Shown here: positions 42,401 to 52,359 of the stretch, one piece after another
How the letters are laid out: the number at the start of each line of letters is the position of its first letter
Position numbering within the stretch: position 1 is the stretch's first letter
NCBI GenBank assembly: GCA_964409355.1
Contig: CAYPDC010000005.1
Span: 3,306-67,305, forward strand
Direction: 5' to 3'
DNA: 64,000 nt
DNA from: PCC-10605 sp964409355
Lineage (GTDB): Bacteria; Cyanobacteriota; Cyanobacteriia; Cyanobacteriales; Cyanobacteriaceae
Translations under genes and position numbers: made by a program
The notes under the pieces: model-generated
What the model was told of the DNA's origin: nothing
Seen by the model: only the letters and a program-made list of their open reading frames with translations
Databases searched by the model: none

Positions 42401-45400
42401 CCTGATTGAAAAAAGTAGCATAGGGTGCATCATCAATGGTTTCATTAGTAATTTCATCAACAAAAGTCCAATCTACCGTACCCACAGAACTGGTACCATA
42501 ACGTAAATCATTTGTTTTTTCTCCATCTCTTGCTTCTTCATAAAATGAATATATTGTTGATGTTGTTGTTTTATAGTCGATACTAAGAATAGCAGGACCT
42601 TCCGTACTCTGAAAAGAAGAAGGCATAAACTTGGTATCCCAAATGGTGAAATCTGAGGTTTGATAAATGCTTAAGCCATTCTTTTCATTGGGATCCTGTT
42701 TTTCAGATGTTAGAAAAGAAATAAATAAAGAAATTCCCCACACTGTGGCACTGATACGACTATCGCTTGCCCTTCTTTCATCTGCTATCTCTATAAAACG
42801 AACTTCAGACCAGTTTTCACCATCGTCAGAAACAACATATTTTATAGAATTATTACCTTGTGTGCCAACAAAGAAAACATATAATTTATCTTCATAGGCG
42901 ACGATCGCAGGTCCTACTTTACTGGTATCAGTGGAAGCTTGTAAGATAGAGTCAACCTCTAATTCAACAATATTATTAGCTTCAACAAAAGAAGCAACTT
43001 TAACTCTACCGCTCGTATCCATGTATGCTAAGTATAAAGTATCATTTAAAACCGTCATAGACGTGTTTTTAAACGTTTGAATTGATGAACCCAAAGAGAT
43101 TTCTGGTTCCCAAGTAAAACCATCTTTGGTGCGACTCATCCATAAATAATTATTAGTGTAATCCTTCCTCACCATATATAAGTAATTATTATAAACTACG
43201 AGAGAAGGTGAGCGGTCAATTTGTTGATTTTGAGTAGGTAGAGTAGGACTCAATTCATCATTATTAGGGGTATAACCATAGGTGGCCCATAAGTTATCAT
43301 TAAGGATTGTAACTAACTCAGCCTGAAAAGGATTAATCACGACAGTTGCATCTAACCCAGCATTTTGATTGCCTTGATAAATCCGAAACTGTCCATTAGT
43401 TTCAGCTAATGGACCTCGATTTTCGGGTCGTTTATTATTATTATTATTTCCAATACTAGCGTTACTGAGGGGGAATCCTAGTCCTAAATCTTGATAACCG
43501 TCACCATCAAAATCACCTAATGCCCCAATGGTAAAGTCTTGTAACGATGTTTGAATGGGATTATCGGTTATACTTCCCTCGCCGTTACCTAAAAATAGTT
43601 TGAGTTGTCCGTCTTTTTCCCCTGCAAAATCATCATAACCATCGCCGTTATAATCTCCCATCGCCCCCATACTGATAAAGTTAGTTTTATCGGGGTTAGT
43701 TAGGGTTAAATTGCCTAAACTGGCAAGGTTGGAATTTCCTAACACTAGGTAAAAATCGCCATTGTCTGCTAAAACCCCAAAGTCTTTTAAACCATCGCCG
43801 TTATAATCCCCTAGTTTGACTATTTGTGCAATGGCATTGTCATCAACGGTGATAATTAAATCTTGACTACCTGTGGCACTATCTAGTATATCCTTAGTGC
43901 TACCTCCAAAAACCAATATAGCACCATCACCACTACCTCCCGATAAAATGTCAGCAAAACCATCACCATTAATATCCCCTAATATTTCCACATCCTTACC
44001 GTTACCTGACAGTGATTGATTATTGGGTAAGTTTCCATCAATGACAAAACCGTTATCAGAGGAGATATTAGCTAGTTTAATGCTACCGTTATCCGCTAAC
44101 CACGAATGACCAAAAACATTATAAAGTTGATTAACATTAGGTGCAGTAATCATCAAATCATCCACTTTGTCACCGTTTATATCTCCGATCGCACCACCTG
44201 CTCGACCAGCTAATTGATTGGGTAAATTACCGTTAAGTAAAAAAGTAGTTTTATTGTCATTAGAGGTTAAATTTAAGTCGAAAGTAGTACCAATTTGCTC
44301 TAAATTCAGAGGACCAAATAACACATAACCTTGCCCTGTGCCGTTAGCTGCCTGGGGTGCAGTAATTAAAAAATCTTGGTAGTGATCGCCATTCACATCC
44401 CCAATGGCAGAAATAACCTCTCCCGTTTGACTAAATTCAATACCTCCCACAATATTGAGGTTACTGACATTAGCTAGGTTAAAGACTTGAGGGGAATTAT
44501 TTTTATAATCTTTGCCTTTCAATACATAAATATCACCGTTGTTATCACTAGCACCCGGTGCAGAAATTGCCAAATCTTGAGTACCATCCCCATCTAAATC
44601 CACCGTTTCTAAAGCCGTACCCGCAAAAATATTTTGAGCTGTGCCATTGGTGCTAGAAGCAACATCAGGTCCTAGAAATATCAAATCGGGGTTAGAGTTA
44701 AAATTACCCGTTTCATTGCCTTTATAAACATAGACAGCACCGACATTTGCAGGGGAGCTACTGGGATAAAAATTGGCATCATTAGCAGATGGGGGAAGTT
44801 GATCTAATCCATCCCAAGTATTGTTAATATTTGCCACGTAACCCGGCGCACCGATAATAATATCGTCATGGGTGTTGTGAGTAATGGTAGTAGCGGATGA
44901 GGTGGTGTGTCGAGATACCTTAACGGCGTAACCTGCAAATTCGTTAGCATTAGGGGAACTGTAAAGGGTAGAATAATTAGTGTTACCATCACTGGCGATA
45001 TAAACTTCTCCTGTGCCACCCTGACTGGTTTTTGCCCCTGGCGCACCGATAACGATATCATCTGTGCCGTTATCGTTAAAGTCTCCTATGGCTACAGAAA
45101 AACCAAATCCCAACGCCCCTTCAATATTATTATTAGGGTTGATAACATAACCTTTATTGCCTAAGTTAGTAACGTCAATGATTTGCCCTTCCAAGTTACC
45201 GCCATAGATGACATATACTGCACCCCGTGTGTTGTTGACATTGGGTGCACCGATAATTAAATCTTCGATACCATCGCCGTTGACATCTCCTGTGGCTAAA
45301 CTCATGGGATAATCACCATTGGCATCTCCTCCGTCATCAATCCCCTTAATTAATACTCCCCCCGTATTCCCTGTTAAATCATTGGTGTTAAGGGGTTGGG

Positions 45401-48400
45401 TTTCTTGATTAGTTAAGGCACTACCGCCACCAAACAATATATGTACTGTACCATTATCTGTGCGATCGCCCTCAGAGTTTGTCGAACCTCTATTACCTAT
45501 AATTACATCTATCACATCCAAACCATCTTCGTTTAAATCACCGTTTAAGTTACCACTAGCTACCACATAACCGATGGAAGGGTTATCAGTATTGAGGATA
45601 AAACCGCTATCAATCAAAGTGAGGGAAGAATCATTGGCTTCGGTGACGGTGGCAATCCCTAAAACTTGGTTAAAGTCGATGGTAGTGGGTTCGCTGGTTA
45701 TACTCGCAGGGGTTACATTTTGAAATGTACCACCGTTGATGGAGTAACGGAAATTAGAGAGAGAATCAGGATTATTATTACCTGCATCCACAAATAAATC
45801 AAAGTCTAAGTTAGGACTAAGAATTTTGTAAGCAAAATTATCATTAGGGTTGAGGGGATTTAATAATTTTTCTCCTTGTACTACTCCTAATTGATTTCCT
45901 TCCCCTGTGCCGATACTCCATGTTAAAGTGTTACCATTGCTATCTTGAGCCGTTACCACTATGGAAGTGATAGTTTCTCCTGTTTGTTGATTATTGAGGC
46001 TAATGGGTAAATAAATATCAGGATTACCGTTAGGGTTAATTTGCCCTTTTTCGTTGGCAGAAGTGGCGGAGACTATATCCCATTCTGCTCGATTGGCGTT
46101 GGATAGTTGGGTAGGAATGGGGTCATAATTGGGACGAATTAAGCGGGGCGATCGCCACTGTTGACTATTATCATCAAAAGAGACATAATTTCCTTGAATA
46201 TCGGTAGAGTTAGGGTTTCCGAATCGAGCTTGATATTTTTCACCAATGTCATTAGTTTGGAATAAAACTTCTAATAATTGTTCTCCTGTCAAGTTATCAA
46301 AATCATTAACCACATCAGTGCTAGTGACATCACTATAACCTAAAACATCGTTATAGAAAGCGACTTCATCAAGGATAAAAGAGTTATTATTGGATTCGCT
46401 ACCTAAGATTAAATTTGTCGCTGAGGGTAAAGAAATATTTAATTGATTAAGGGGAGTGCCATCTTCAGCAAATAAGTTAACTAATTCCCCATTGACATAA
46501 AGATTAAGTTGCTCAAAAGAGGCATCATAGGTTAAAGCGAGATAATTCCAGTCATTATTTTTGATGAGGTTAGAATCATTGGTAGAGAGGGAAAAATTAA
46601 TCCCGTCAATAACGATATTTTCACCCTCGATGCCTATACCCAGAATACCTGATAATGAGACTAAACTAGGATCATAAGAGGAAGAAACGGAGGTAATATC
46701 GATTAAATTATTTTCATCGGGAGACGCAATGAGTAATTCGCCATTGAAAATTGTGGGATTTGGGGTATCTTTTGCCTTTTGATTGGGTATTTGTTCAAAA
46801 TCTGACCAATCGTTTAAATTAGTGGAAGTACCTAGATAAATGTCATCGTTACTGTTTCGATAGGTAAGGTAAAGTTGTTCACCGTCGTTAGTTAAACCCA
46901 CTGTGCCTGTACCCAATATACTAACTTCTTCGTGGACATCCCAAGATAAATCATTAAGGTTTGTGCCATTGGTGGAAGTTAGAAAATAGTTACCAGTAAA
47001 AGTGCTATTACCTCCTCTGTAGGCAATGTAAAGGTTATCATCTAAAACCGTTGCCGCCATAGCGCTAGATGTGGTTTGATTGGCTGTTCCTGCTTGATTT
47101 AAGATATTATTATTAACTGACCAAGAGGTGCTAGATTGGGGATCATCGGAGTAAGTATAAATAAGACGGCGATCGTTGCCTTGTGCGACAAATAAAGTCA
47201 TTAACTGCCCTTGATACACTACTAAAGTAGGACTTTGGGAGGTAGTTTGCCCCGGTATTTGATAGGGATTACTCCACGTTCTTCCGTTATCGTTACTATA
47301 GGTGATCTTGAGTTGATTGCTACCTGCATCTTGATAAGCTAAATATAAGGTATCTTCATATAGTGCGATCGCAGGAGGGTTAAGAGTCTGCATTGATGAG
47401 GGTAATTGAATCGAAGTCCAAGTTTGCCCACTATCATCACTGACGGAGATATAAAGATTATTATTAGTTTGCCCCTTATGGGCTAAGTAAAGACTATTAT
47501 TGTTATTAATGAATGATAGGGAAGTGTTAGAAGTTTGATTGCTTGGTAAACTAGAGTATTCTATGTCAGCGCTACCATTGGCAAGACTATCCACTAAGTT
47601 AGCATCATTGGAAGGATTAAACCAAAAATCAACACTGAAACTATCTCCAGAGAAGGTAACTGCATTGGATTGAGCCGTACCACTACCGTTAAATAATACC
47701 GCCGAATCCGTATCGCCGATGATACCTTGATTGAGGTTTTGTAATGCCCCTGATTGATTTAAAGTAATGGAGTTTTCATAAATACCATTTCCTCCGGCAC
47801 CCCAAGTGCCACTATTTTCAAGGGTTGTACCTTCTGTTTCCCCTAAGCGCAGATATAGGAGGGGATTTTGAGATAGGGTTAATTCTTCATAGGAGGGCGA
47901 TCGCTCTTTTGTCCACATTACCGTAGGGTTTCCATCTAGGCTAGTAATGGCTAACTCCGTTAATAAACTAGGTTGGGCTTCACTGGATAATATTTGAGGA
48001 TTACTCCATATTCCGTTATTATTGACATCATAGGACAAACTTGACCAATATATGCGAGGAGTACCGTTATCGTCAACATTAATCCAAGCCGCCATTAAAT
48101 TGCCGTTGGGGCCTTCTCCTAATACTACATTGCGATCGACCCCTGTTAATTGTGCAAGGGGTTGGGCTATACTCCATTGAGCAGTATTGGCATCATAGAT
48201 AGAGTAAAATAAATCTGCTTCCGATAAGCGTTGTTTAATCAACTCTAGTTGACTAGAATCATAATATTCACCCGGTATTAAATCAGTGGTTATATCTGAA
48301 CTATCATAGTTAGTCCATACTAAAACATTATTTTCCCTTTGATCTATAGTAGCAGTGGGATAGAGATTTAAACCAGATGAACCGGGGATACTGGTGGCAC

Positions 48401-51400
48401 TAGATAACAGATTATCACCAGAAGGACCAAAACCGTATTTTAAAACGGTGGTAGGAGATGAAGGGGAGGTAATAATGGGTTGAGAGTTAAAACTAGCAAC
48501 ATTACCTGTGCTACTAGAAAGGGAATTACCGTTATAACTAATGGTGGCTAAGTCTCCAATACCGATTAAGTTAAATCCTTCGGGGGGTTTCACCGATAAA
48601 ATGACGGTATTATCGTTAACGGTGACGGTATCTTCAATAATGTATTCAACCCCATTAGCAAAAAGGGTAAATTGACTATTAAGGGGATTTCCCTGTAAAG
48701 TTCGATCAAATACTAAAGTAACTCTGTTAATTTCCGCACTTTCTAGGATCGCACCTACTCCTAATAAAAGGGGTGCTTGGGTATTGCCTGTAATGTTAGT
48801 GATGGAAAAATCCTCAAAACTGTCAATCCATAACTTAGTGCCCGTGTTGGCATTGTTGAGATAGAGACTTTCACGATTACTGGCAGTGGGTAAAATCTCA
48901 TAACTGATAGTTAAATCTTGATTAGAGGTAACTTGACTATCAAGGGTTAAGCGCAGACTATTCCCAGATGTACTAACATTGGTTACAGTAAAATCATTAC
49001 CATCACTATCGGTAACAGCGAATTGATTGGGAGTAGGCTCGTTAGTGGTAGAATTACCAAGAACATCAATAAAATTGAGGGTGACAACATTACCATTGAC
49101 AAACCCTGCAATGGGTTCGATGGGGGGTACATCTGTTATCCATGTGGCGAGTATTTGCCCTGTTTTGGTGCGAGTTAAACTAGCAAACACATCATTACTC
49201 AAACGAGCTTTAATATTGGATAAAGCCGCTCCAGTAGAAATAGTCGGGGGGGCGATCGCATTTCCGAGAGAATTAGCAACAATGTCATCATTAAAAATAA
49301 CTTCCACATTTTGATTTGCTCCTAAATCTTCCTCTTGATCTTCTCCCAAATCTTTTGCTACTAAGACTTCTACTAGGTTCGGATTACTAGGAGATGTCAC
49401 CACTGATTGAATAATAATGGGTACATCTTCTTCAGTTTTGTTCCCCGTGTCATCAATCAAGTTCACCCTGTAGCTAGAAGGGTTTAGATTTAAAGATACC
49501 CCCTGCTTAGGTTCGATGGGAATAGCGGTAAATTCCCCTACTGTTAATCCTGTCACCCCTGTGGAGGTATTAGTGGCGGAATCTACCGTAAAACTATCTA
49601 AGCCTGTATCGTCAGTTCTCGGTGTATAAGTCACCGTATAGGTTTGACCTGCCCCGATTTGTCCTAATAAATACAAATTTATGGCTTTTACTCCGTTAGT
49701 ATTGACGGAATTAATACTGGTTACAGGTACGGTGCCGACGGTTTCTCCTTGGGTGTTAAAAACGGTGACGGTAAATTCTTGAGGAGTTGGCTCATCGGTA
49801 GGGAAATTGACGTTAGCAGGAAAATTAACGGCGATTACTTCTTGTAACTCTTGAATCTCGATCCCTGTGGTAATCTCAAAATCACTTAATGGGGTGCTAT
49901 CTGCTTTAATTAAACTTTGTCCTTGTATATTTTCACTAGCATTGTAGGTTATATTGGCACTGCTGACACCTGATGCTAACACAAGGGAAACTCTACTACC
50001 TAAAACTTCTACAGCATTGACTGGGACAGCATTTCCTGTGGCATTATCTGTAACGGTGAAACGGCTTACATCAGGGGTGATATTGCTATCAAGGGCAAAA
50101 CCAAAATTGAGGAATAGTTCATTATTCGAGCTAGTGTAATCCTCACTGCTTCCTGTGGTGGGATTATAAACCGCCGAGGCAGTTATGGGGGTGTTATTGA
50201 CGACGGCTAAATCATCGATGTTACTGATAACATTGCCTTGAGCGTCTAGGAGATTGCTACTATTATTAAAAGAGATTGTTAAAACCCTTTCCGTATCAGA
50301 ATTAGGCTCATTATCACTGGCTAATTGAGGGGAAGGAGGTACAACATTTTGCAGTCTTAAAATAACGGAAGTGTCGGTAATTCCTTGTAAAACTTCAAAA
50401 ACAGTATTTTGAGAGATAGTACCATCGGGGTTAGTGACATTAACGGTAAAATCTTCGGAGGATGGTAAATTAACTAATTCTGTGCCTAAGTCTAAGAATA
50501 AAAGAGAACCAAAAACTTGAGCAGGATTTTCTGAGGTTAGTTGTGCTAGGGGTAGATTATTTGTAGTGGCTAGTTTAGCTTGATCGCTATTACTATCAAA
50601 TTCAACTAGGGGAATATCCCAAGAAGGGTAAAAATCAACACCAAAGGTAATTGGACCAAGATTTATTCCTGCATTAACATCAAAAGCGATGTTGGCAAAC
50701 AATTCTTCTCTGGAAATATCCAGTCCGGCAATAATACTGGCCCCTGCACTAACATAAAATCTTTTTGTACCTAATTGTGCATCGAGACTTAAACTGAGTT
50801 GGGGAAGACCAATACTTATTTCTAAGGCTTCTAAATTTTGCTCTTCGTTTAAAACAACAGGACCGAAGATCCCATTTAAGATTGTACCTGCAATACTGCT
50901 TATAATTGCTTGTAGTACAATAGCATTTAGTTCAGCTTCACCTCCAGTAAGTAATATCGGGACACCAACAGATATTAAAGGAACACCTACACTATCAACC
51001 AGTGTTAACCCTAAAATACCTTTAGCTTCTTCTCCTTCAACGGGAACAGCCTTGATAATTAAATTAGCCCCCACACCACCGGTTAAGGTTAGATTCACGG
51101 GTGGATACCCAAAGTTATAGCCCAAACTAAAAGTTATAGAGGCTTTATCTTTTAAATTTTCTAAGGGAAACTCGTTATTTGTTATGTAGGTACTTTTATT
51201 CTCTAAAGCTGCACTAAATCCTACCTTAACTTTACTCGCTTCTTTTAGTAAATTTACAACTACGTCCTCAAATCCTCCTGCGGTTCCAACTTTTTTTTCG
51301 CCACCTAATCCCAATTTTGCCGAAGTCTTAAGAAGTACACTACCTCCATCACCAGTAAAAATACCTCCTTGTTCAGTAAAGGTTTCAGGGTAAAGACTAG

Positions 51401-52259
51401 CACTTAAACTTCCATCTACTTTGAAAATCCCGAAAATTATGTCCAATAATGCTTTTGGTACTTTAGCACTCTTTAGCACGTTAGTTATGGGGAAAAGTTC
51501 TAGCAAATTCGCAGAAAACTTTATTTGTGCCCCTATTGAAGTCGCACCGATTAATCCATCGACAAAATTATTTTGTTGTTCATCACTTAAGAATGAATTA
51601 GTAACCAATAATTCTTGATTTTCTGTAGAAATACGACTTTGAAGGGTATTATTTTCTGTTTGTCCATCATCAATAATAAAAGCTCCAGTATTATTTTCTG
51701 TATCGGGTATATAGGGAGCATTAATAACTACTTCTGGAGTGGAACTAGGAAATAAGTCTTCAGTAATGGTAAATCGTTGATAGTATAAGTCCTTATCTTC
51801 TTTGACGGCAAAATTATTAGCATTATCAAGGTTTACTTTTGAGCTAACAATAATTAATTCATTATCCTGAAGGAAGACTGAAGGATCGGAGTCTTCTACT
51901 TCATCCTGTGTGATTTGTTGAGCATTGGCAAACCATTGTAAGTTTTGGGTACGATCGAACCTTCCTGCGGTATAAAATAATTCTGTGTTATTTCCTTCTC
52001 CCTGTTGCCAGACAACCGCTAAACCGGGTAAGGTATTCGCCCCTGATGTAGTGGTAATTAAATCTTCTCCCCCTACAATGCTCAGGTTTTTGACTTTTTC
52101 ATTACCGATAAATGCGATCGTATCTGCATTTTGCCATGTACCAGAATTACTGTCATAAGTGGCGTGCCAAATAAACTGATCCTCAACCCAAACAATATGA
52201 TTAACCCCAGAAGAATCAACGAATGTACTGGCACGATTAGACGACAGATCGAGACTCAT
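39438..52259 (-). CDS. Giant multidomain repeat protein (SwmB-like repeats, FG-GAP, LamG, BNR, RTX, lectin, Calx-beta)
   Basis: 4273 residues with no signal peptide, as in type I-secreted giants. Approximate order: 1-215 BNR-like start; 220-553 hydrophobic beta-rich domain I do not recognise; 683-1255 about five repeats resembling the SWM repeat of SwmB; 1340-1456 BNR-like; 1460-1973 a LamG domain split by a sialidase-like block (1563-1866); 2220-2960 many FG-GAP/VCBS repeats with Ca-binding GDVNGDGIEDLIIGAP; 2983-3293 second BNR-like block; 3317-3520 more FG-GAP; 3527-3597 RTX-like nonapeptides; about 3690-3800 bulb-lectin-like (QTDDNFVLY); 3893-3993 Calx-beta; 4120-4273 three DUF5648-like repeats (GGYLYAGEEESQSI). 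A cell-surface or secreted adhesion or motility role is inferred. No secretion genes are adjacent. Confidence 0.85.
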   Translation of the reverse strand: MSLDLSSNRASTFVDSSGVNHIVWVEDQFIWHATYDSNSGTWQNADTIAFIGNEKVKNLSIVGGEDLITTTSGANTLPGLAVVWQQGEGNNTELFYTAGRFDRTQNLQWFANAQQITQDEVEDSDPSVFLQDNELIIVSSKVNLDNANNFAVKEDKDLYYQRFTITEDLFPSSTPEVVINAPYIPDTENNTGAFIIDDGQTENNTLQSRISTENQELLVTNSFLSDEQQNNFVDGLIGATSIGAQIKFSANLLELFPITNVLKSAKVPKALLDIIFGIFKVDGSLSASLYPETFTEQGGIFTGDGGSVLLKTSAKLGLGGEKKVGTAGGFEDVVVNLLKEASKVKVGFSAALENKSTYITNNEFPLENLKDKASITFSLGYNFGYPPVNLTLTGGVGANLIIKAVPVEGEEAKGILGLTLVDSVGVPLISVGVPILLTGGEAELNAIVLQAIISSIAGTILNGIFGPVVLNEEQNLEALEISIGLPQLSLSLDAQLGTKRFYVSAGASIIAGLDISREELFANIAFDVNAGINLGPITFGVDFYPSWDIPLVEFDSNSDQAKLATTNNLPLAQLTSENPAQVFGSLLFLDLGTELVNLPSSEDFTVNVTNPDGTISQNTVFEVLQGITDTSVILRLQNVVPPSPQLASDNEPNSDTERVLTISFNNSSNLLDAQGNVISNIDDLAVVNNTPITASAVYNPTTGSSEDYTSSNNELFLNFGFALDSNITPDVSRFTVTDNATGNAVPVNAVEVLGSRVSLVLASGVSSANITYNASENIQGQSLIKADSTPLSDFEITTGIEIQELQEVIAVNFPANVNFPTDEPTPQEFTVTVFNTQGETVGTVPVTSINSVNTNGVKAINLYLLGQIGAGQTYTVTYTPRTDDTGLDSFTVDSATNTSTGVTGLTVGEFTAIPIEPKQGVSLNLNPSSYRVNLIDDTGNKTEEDVPIIIQSVVTSPSNPNLVEVLVAKDLGEDQEEDLGANQNVEVIFNDDIVANSLGNAIAPPTISTGAALSNIKARLSNDVFASLTRTKTGQILATWITDVPPIEPIAGFVNGNVVTLNFIDVLGNSTTNEPTPNQFAVTDSDGNDFTVTNVSTSGNSLRLTLDSQVTSNQDLTISYEILPTASNRESLYLNNANTGTKLWIDSFEDFSITNITGNTQAPLLLGVGAILESAEINRVTLVFDRTLQGNPLNSQFTLFANGVEYIIEDTVTVNDNTVILSVKPPEGFNLIGIGDLATISYNGNSLSSSTGNVASFNSQPIITSPSSPTTVLKYGFGPSGDNLLSSATSIPGSSGLNLYPTATIDQRENNVLVWTNYDSSDITTDLIPGEYYDSSQLELIKQRLSEADLFYSIYDANTAQWSIAQPLAQLTGVDRNVVLGEGPNGNLMAAWINVDDNGTPRIYWSSLSYDVNNNGIWSNPQILSSEAQPSLLTELAITSLDGNPTVMWTKERSPSYEELTLSQNPLLYLRLGETEGTTLENSGTWGAGGNGIYENSITLNQSGALQNLNQGIIGDTDSAVLFNGSGTAQSNAVTFSGDSFSVDFWFNPSNDANLVDSLANGSADIEYSSLPSNQTSNTSLSFINNNNSLYLAHKGQTNNNLYISVSDDSGQTWTSIQLPSSMQTLNPPAIALYEDTLYLAYQDAGSNQLKITYSNDNGRTWSNPYQIPGQTTSQSPTLVVYQGQLMTLFVAQGNDRRLIYTYSDDPQSSTSWSVNNNILNQAGTANQTTSSAMAATVLDDNLYIAYRGGNSTFTGNYFLTSTNGTNLNDLSWDVHEEVSILGTGTVGLTNDGEQLYLTYRNSNDDIYLGTSTNLNDWSDFEQIPNQKAKDTPNPTIFNGELLIASPDENNLIDITSVSSSYDPSLVSLSGILGIGIEGENIVIDGINFSLSTNDSNLIKNNDWNYLALTYDASFEQLNLYVNGELVNLFAEDGTPLNQLNISLPSATNLILGSESNNNSFILDEVAFYNDVLGYSDVTSTDVVNDFDNLTGEQLLEVLFQTNDIGEKYQARFGNPNSTDIQGNYVSFDDNSQQWRSPRLIRPNYDPIPTQLSNANRAEWDIVSATSANEKGQINPNGNPDIYLPISLNNQQTGETITSIVVTAQDSNGNTLTWSIGTGEGNQLGVVQGEKLLNPLNPNDNFAYKILSPNLDFDLFVDAGNNNPDSLSNFRYSINGGTFQNVTPASITSEPTTIDFNQVLGIATVTEANDSSLTLIDSGFILNTDNPSIGYVVASGNLNGDLNEDGLDVIDVIIGNRGSTNSEGDRTDNGTVHILFGGGSALTNQETQPLNTNDLTGNTGGVLIKGIDDGGDANGDYPMSLATGDVNGDGIEDLIIGAPNVNNTRGAVYVIYGGNLEGQIIDVTNLGNKGYVINPNNNIEGALGFGFSVAIGDFNDNGTDDIVIGAPGAKTSQGGTGEVYIASDGNTNYSTLYSSPNANEFAGYAVKVSRHTTSSATTITHNTHDDIIIGAPGYVANINNTWDGLDQLPPSANDANFYPSSSPANVGAVYVYKGNETGNFNSNPDLIFLGPDVASSTNGTAQNIFAGTALETVDLDGDGTQDLAISAPGASDNNGDIYVLKGKDYKNNSPQVFNLANVSNLNIVGGIEFSQTGEVISAIGDVNGDHYQDFLITAPQAANGTGQGYVLFGPLNLEQIGTTFDLNLTSNDNKTTFLLNGNLPNQLAGRAGGAIGDINGDKVDDLMITAPNVNQLYNVFGHSWLADNGSIKLANISSDNGFVIDGNLPNNQSLSGNGKDVEILGDINGDGFADILSGGSGDGAILVFGGSTKDILDSATGSQDLIITVDDNAIAQIVKLGDYNGDGLKDFGVLADNGDFYLVLGNSNLASLGNLTLTNPDKTNFISMGAMGDYNGDGYDDFAGEKDGQLKLFLGNGEGSITDNPIQTSLQDFTIGALGDFDGDGYQDLGLGFPLSNASIGNNNNNKRPENRGPLAETNGQFRIYQGNQNAGLDATVVINPFQAELVTILNDNLWATYGYTPNNDELSPTLPTQNQQIDRSPSLVVYNNYLYMVRKDYTNNYLWMSRTKDGFTWEPEISLGSSIQTFKNTSMTVLNDTLYLAYMDTSGRVKVASFVEANNIVELEVDSILQASTDTSKVGPAIVAYEDKLYVFFVGTQGNNSIKYVVSDDGENWSEVRFIEIADERRASDSRISATVWGISLFISFLTSEKQDPNEKNGLSIYQTSDFTIWDTKFMPSSFQSTEGPAILSIDYKTTTSTIYSFYEEARDGEKTNDLRYGTSSVGTVDWTFVDEITNETIDDAPYATFFNQGIFVAYAGKENDSINITGSQPFYEANEAQQLGSQLESIGDFNGDGIEDFAVLAEGYYTGIGGRRSFVFVNNRGAVLVYYGDTDGVSSSSVPDVVLGYPNIDDIDSNLNNIYQMSEIKAIGDINGDGFDDLAVASPNTSLEGVEQTADGVVTVVFGGSNWGTEFSADNPFDLQSLSNNQSDTEDNSNDLGFTIEGLPSSQAGISLGGGEDVNGDGFSDFVIGAPGNDDNLSFVLFGSDFTNKITQTGSIGDDIMVGVPTGESFVAGQGQDIIYTEGGTDVVYAGPDDDFVTVNDTYFRRLDGGTGTDILKFTGYNGQDWDLTKFAQRLDSWEILVTEDYGANTLTLNSVTVNQLSENNTVTVVMDEDDTLNLSSDFVEDGFVNQFGQQFARYSSNNSAATVLVNQIFVPLTYTLLIDDEVGLKIVKSSGETIWDLTERTNNDVSGAVQGLMQTDDNFVLYAQEQSLDKTGIDDSLWDTETANDGVGDLGLRLFVDGRLGVLNQNGGAARYLNDKPDPEYVPNPDDEGVFTQIREGEEIVAGKPLTVTSNNIINLIEVNFDAPNTNTPELITTTIENVASAVFASEVNSENTSQGILNQMLNSEADGEDIDTRLFVSNPTANEADGAVEFTIERTGDLNKYVQTHYISTDGRAKAGSDYNPVLGRVIFAPGETSKTVSVPLPLDEVYTGTREFGLLVTLEKESDTPFTDEFQVRVGSTTGQIRNWTHKALNLDNSLMGSLDFRVLPDENGLAEVKIYFQGNREFDRYNLFNREINEYESFSFDHQDNLGAVRLFDENGDNTPDGVTLHLEDGGKYDLSGIKNGMIQKQGFFADGETQETILDTAIYRFRSLDISGGYLYVGEEERQSILTNYRNSFIEEGLAFYVSDTPEDGLTTFNRFRNTNQIGGYLYAGEEESQSIRNNYPNFVDEGIAFYAYPQGAEMANSITRFQKINSLGSYFYTASLETQTVISNYGDTFNFEGVAFEALLT

Positions 52260-52359
52260 AGAAAAACCTTTTTTTCAGTAACGCCCAAAATGCTAACATT
52301 GATTGTCAATATTGTCAATACTTTTTTAATTTTTTTATGTTGCCAGAGGCTTATTAATT

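Noticed and set aside
39438..52259. Several small reading frames on the plus strand across the giant gene (for example near 40626-40874, 42315-42506 and 49027-49314)
   Set aside because: They are antisense to a continuous coding frame with clear domains, have no family resemblance or ribosome site, and follow its codon pattern.
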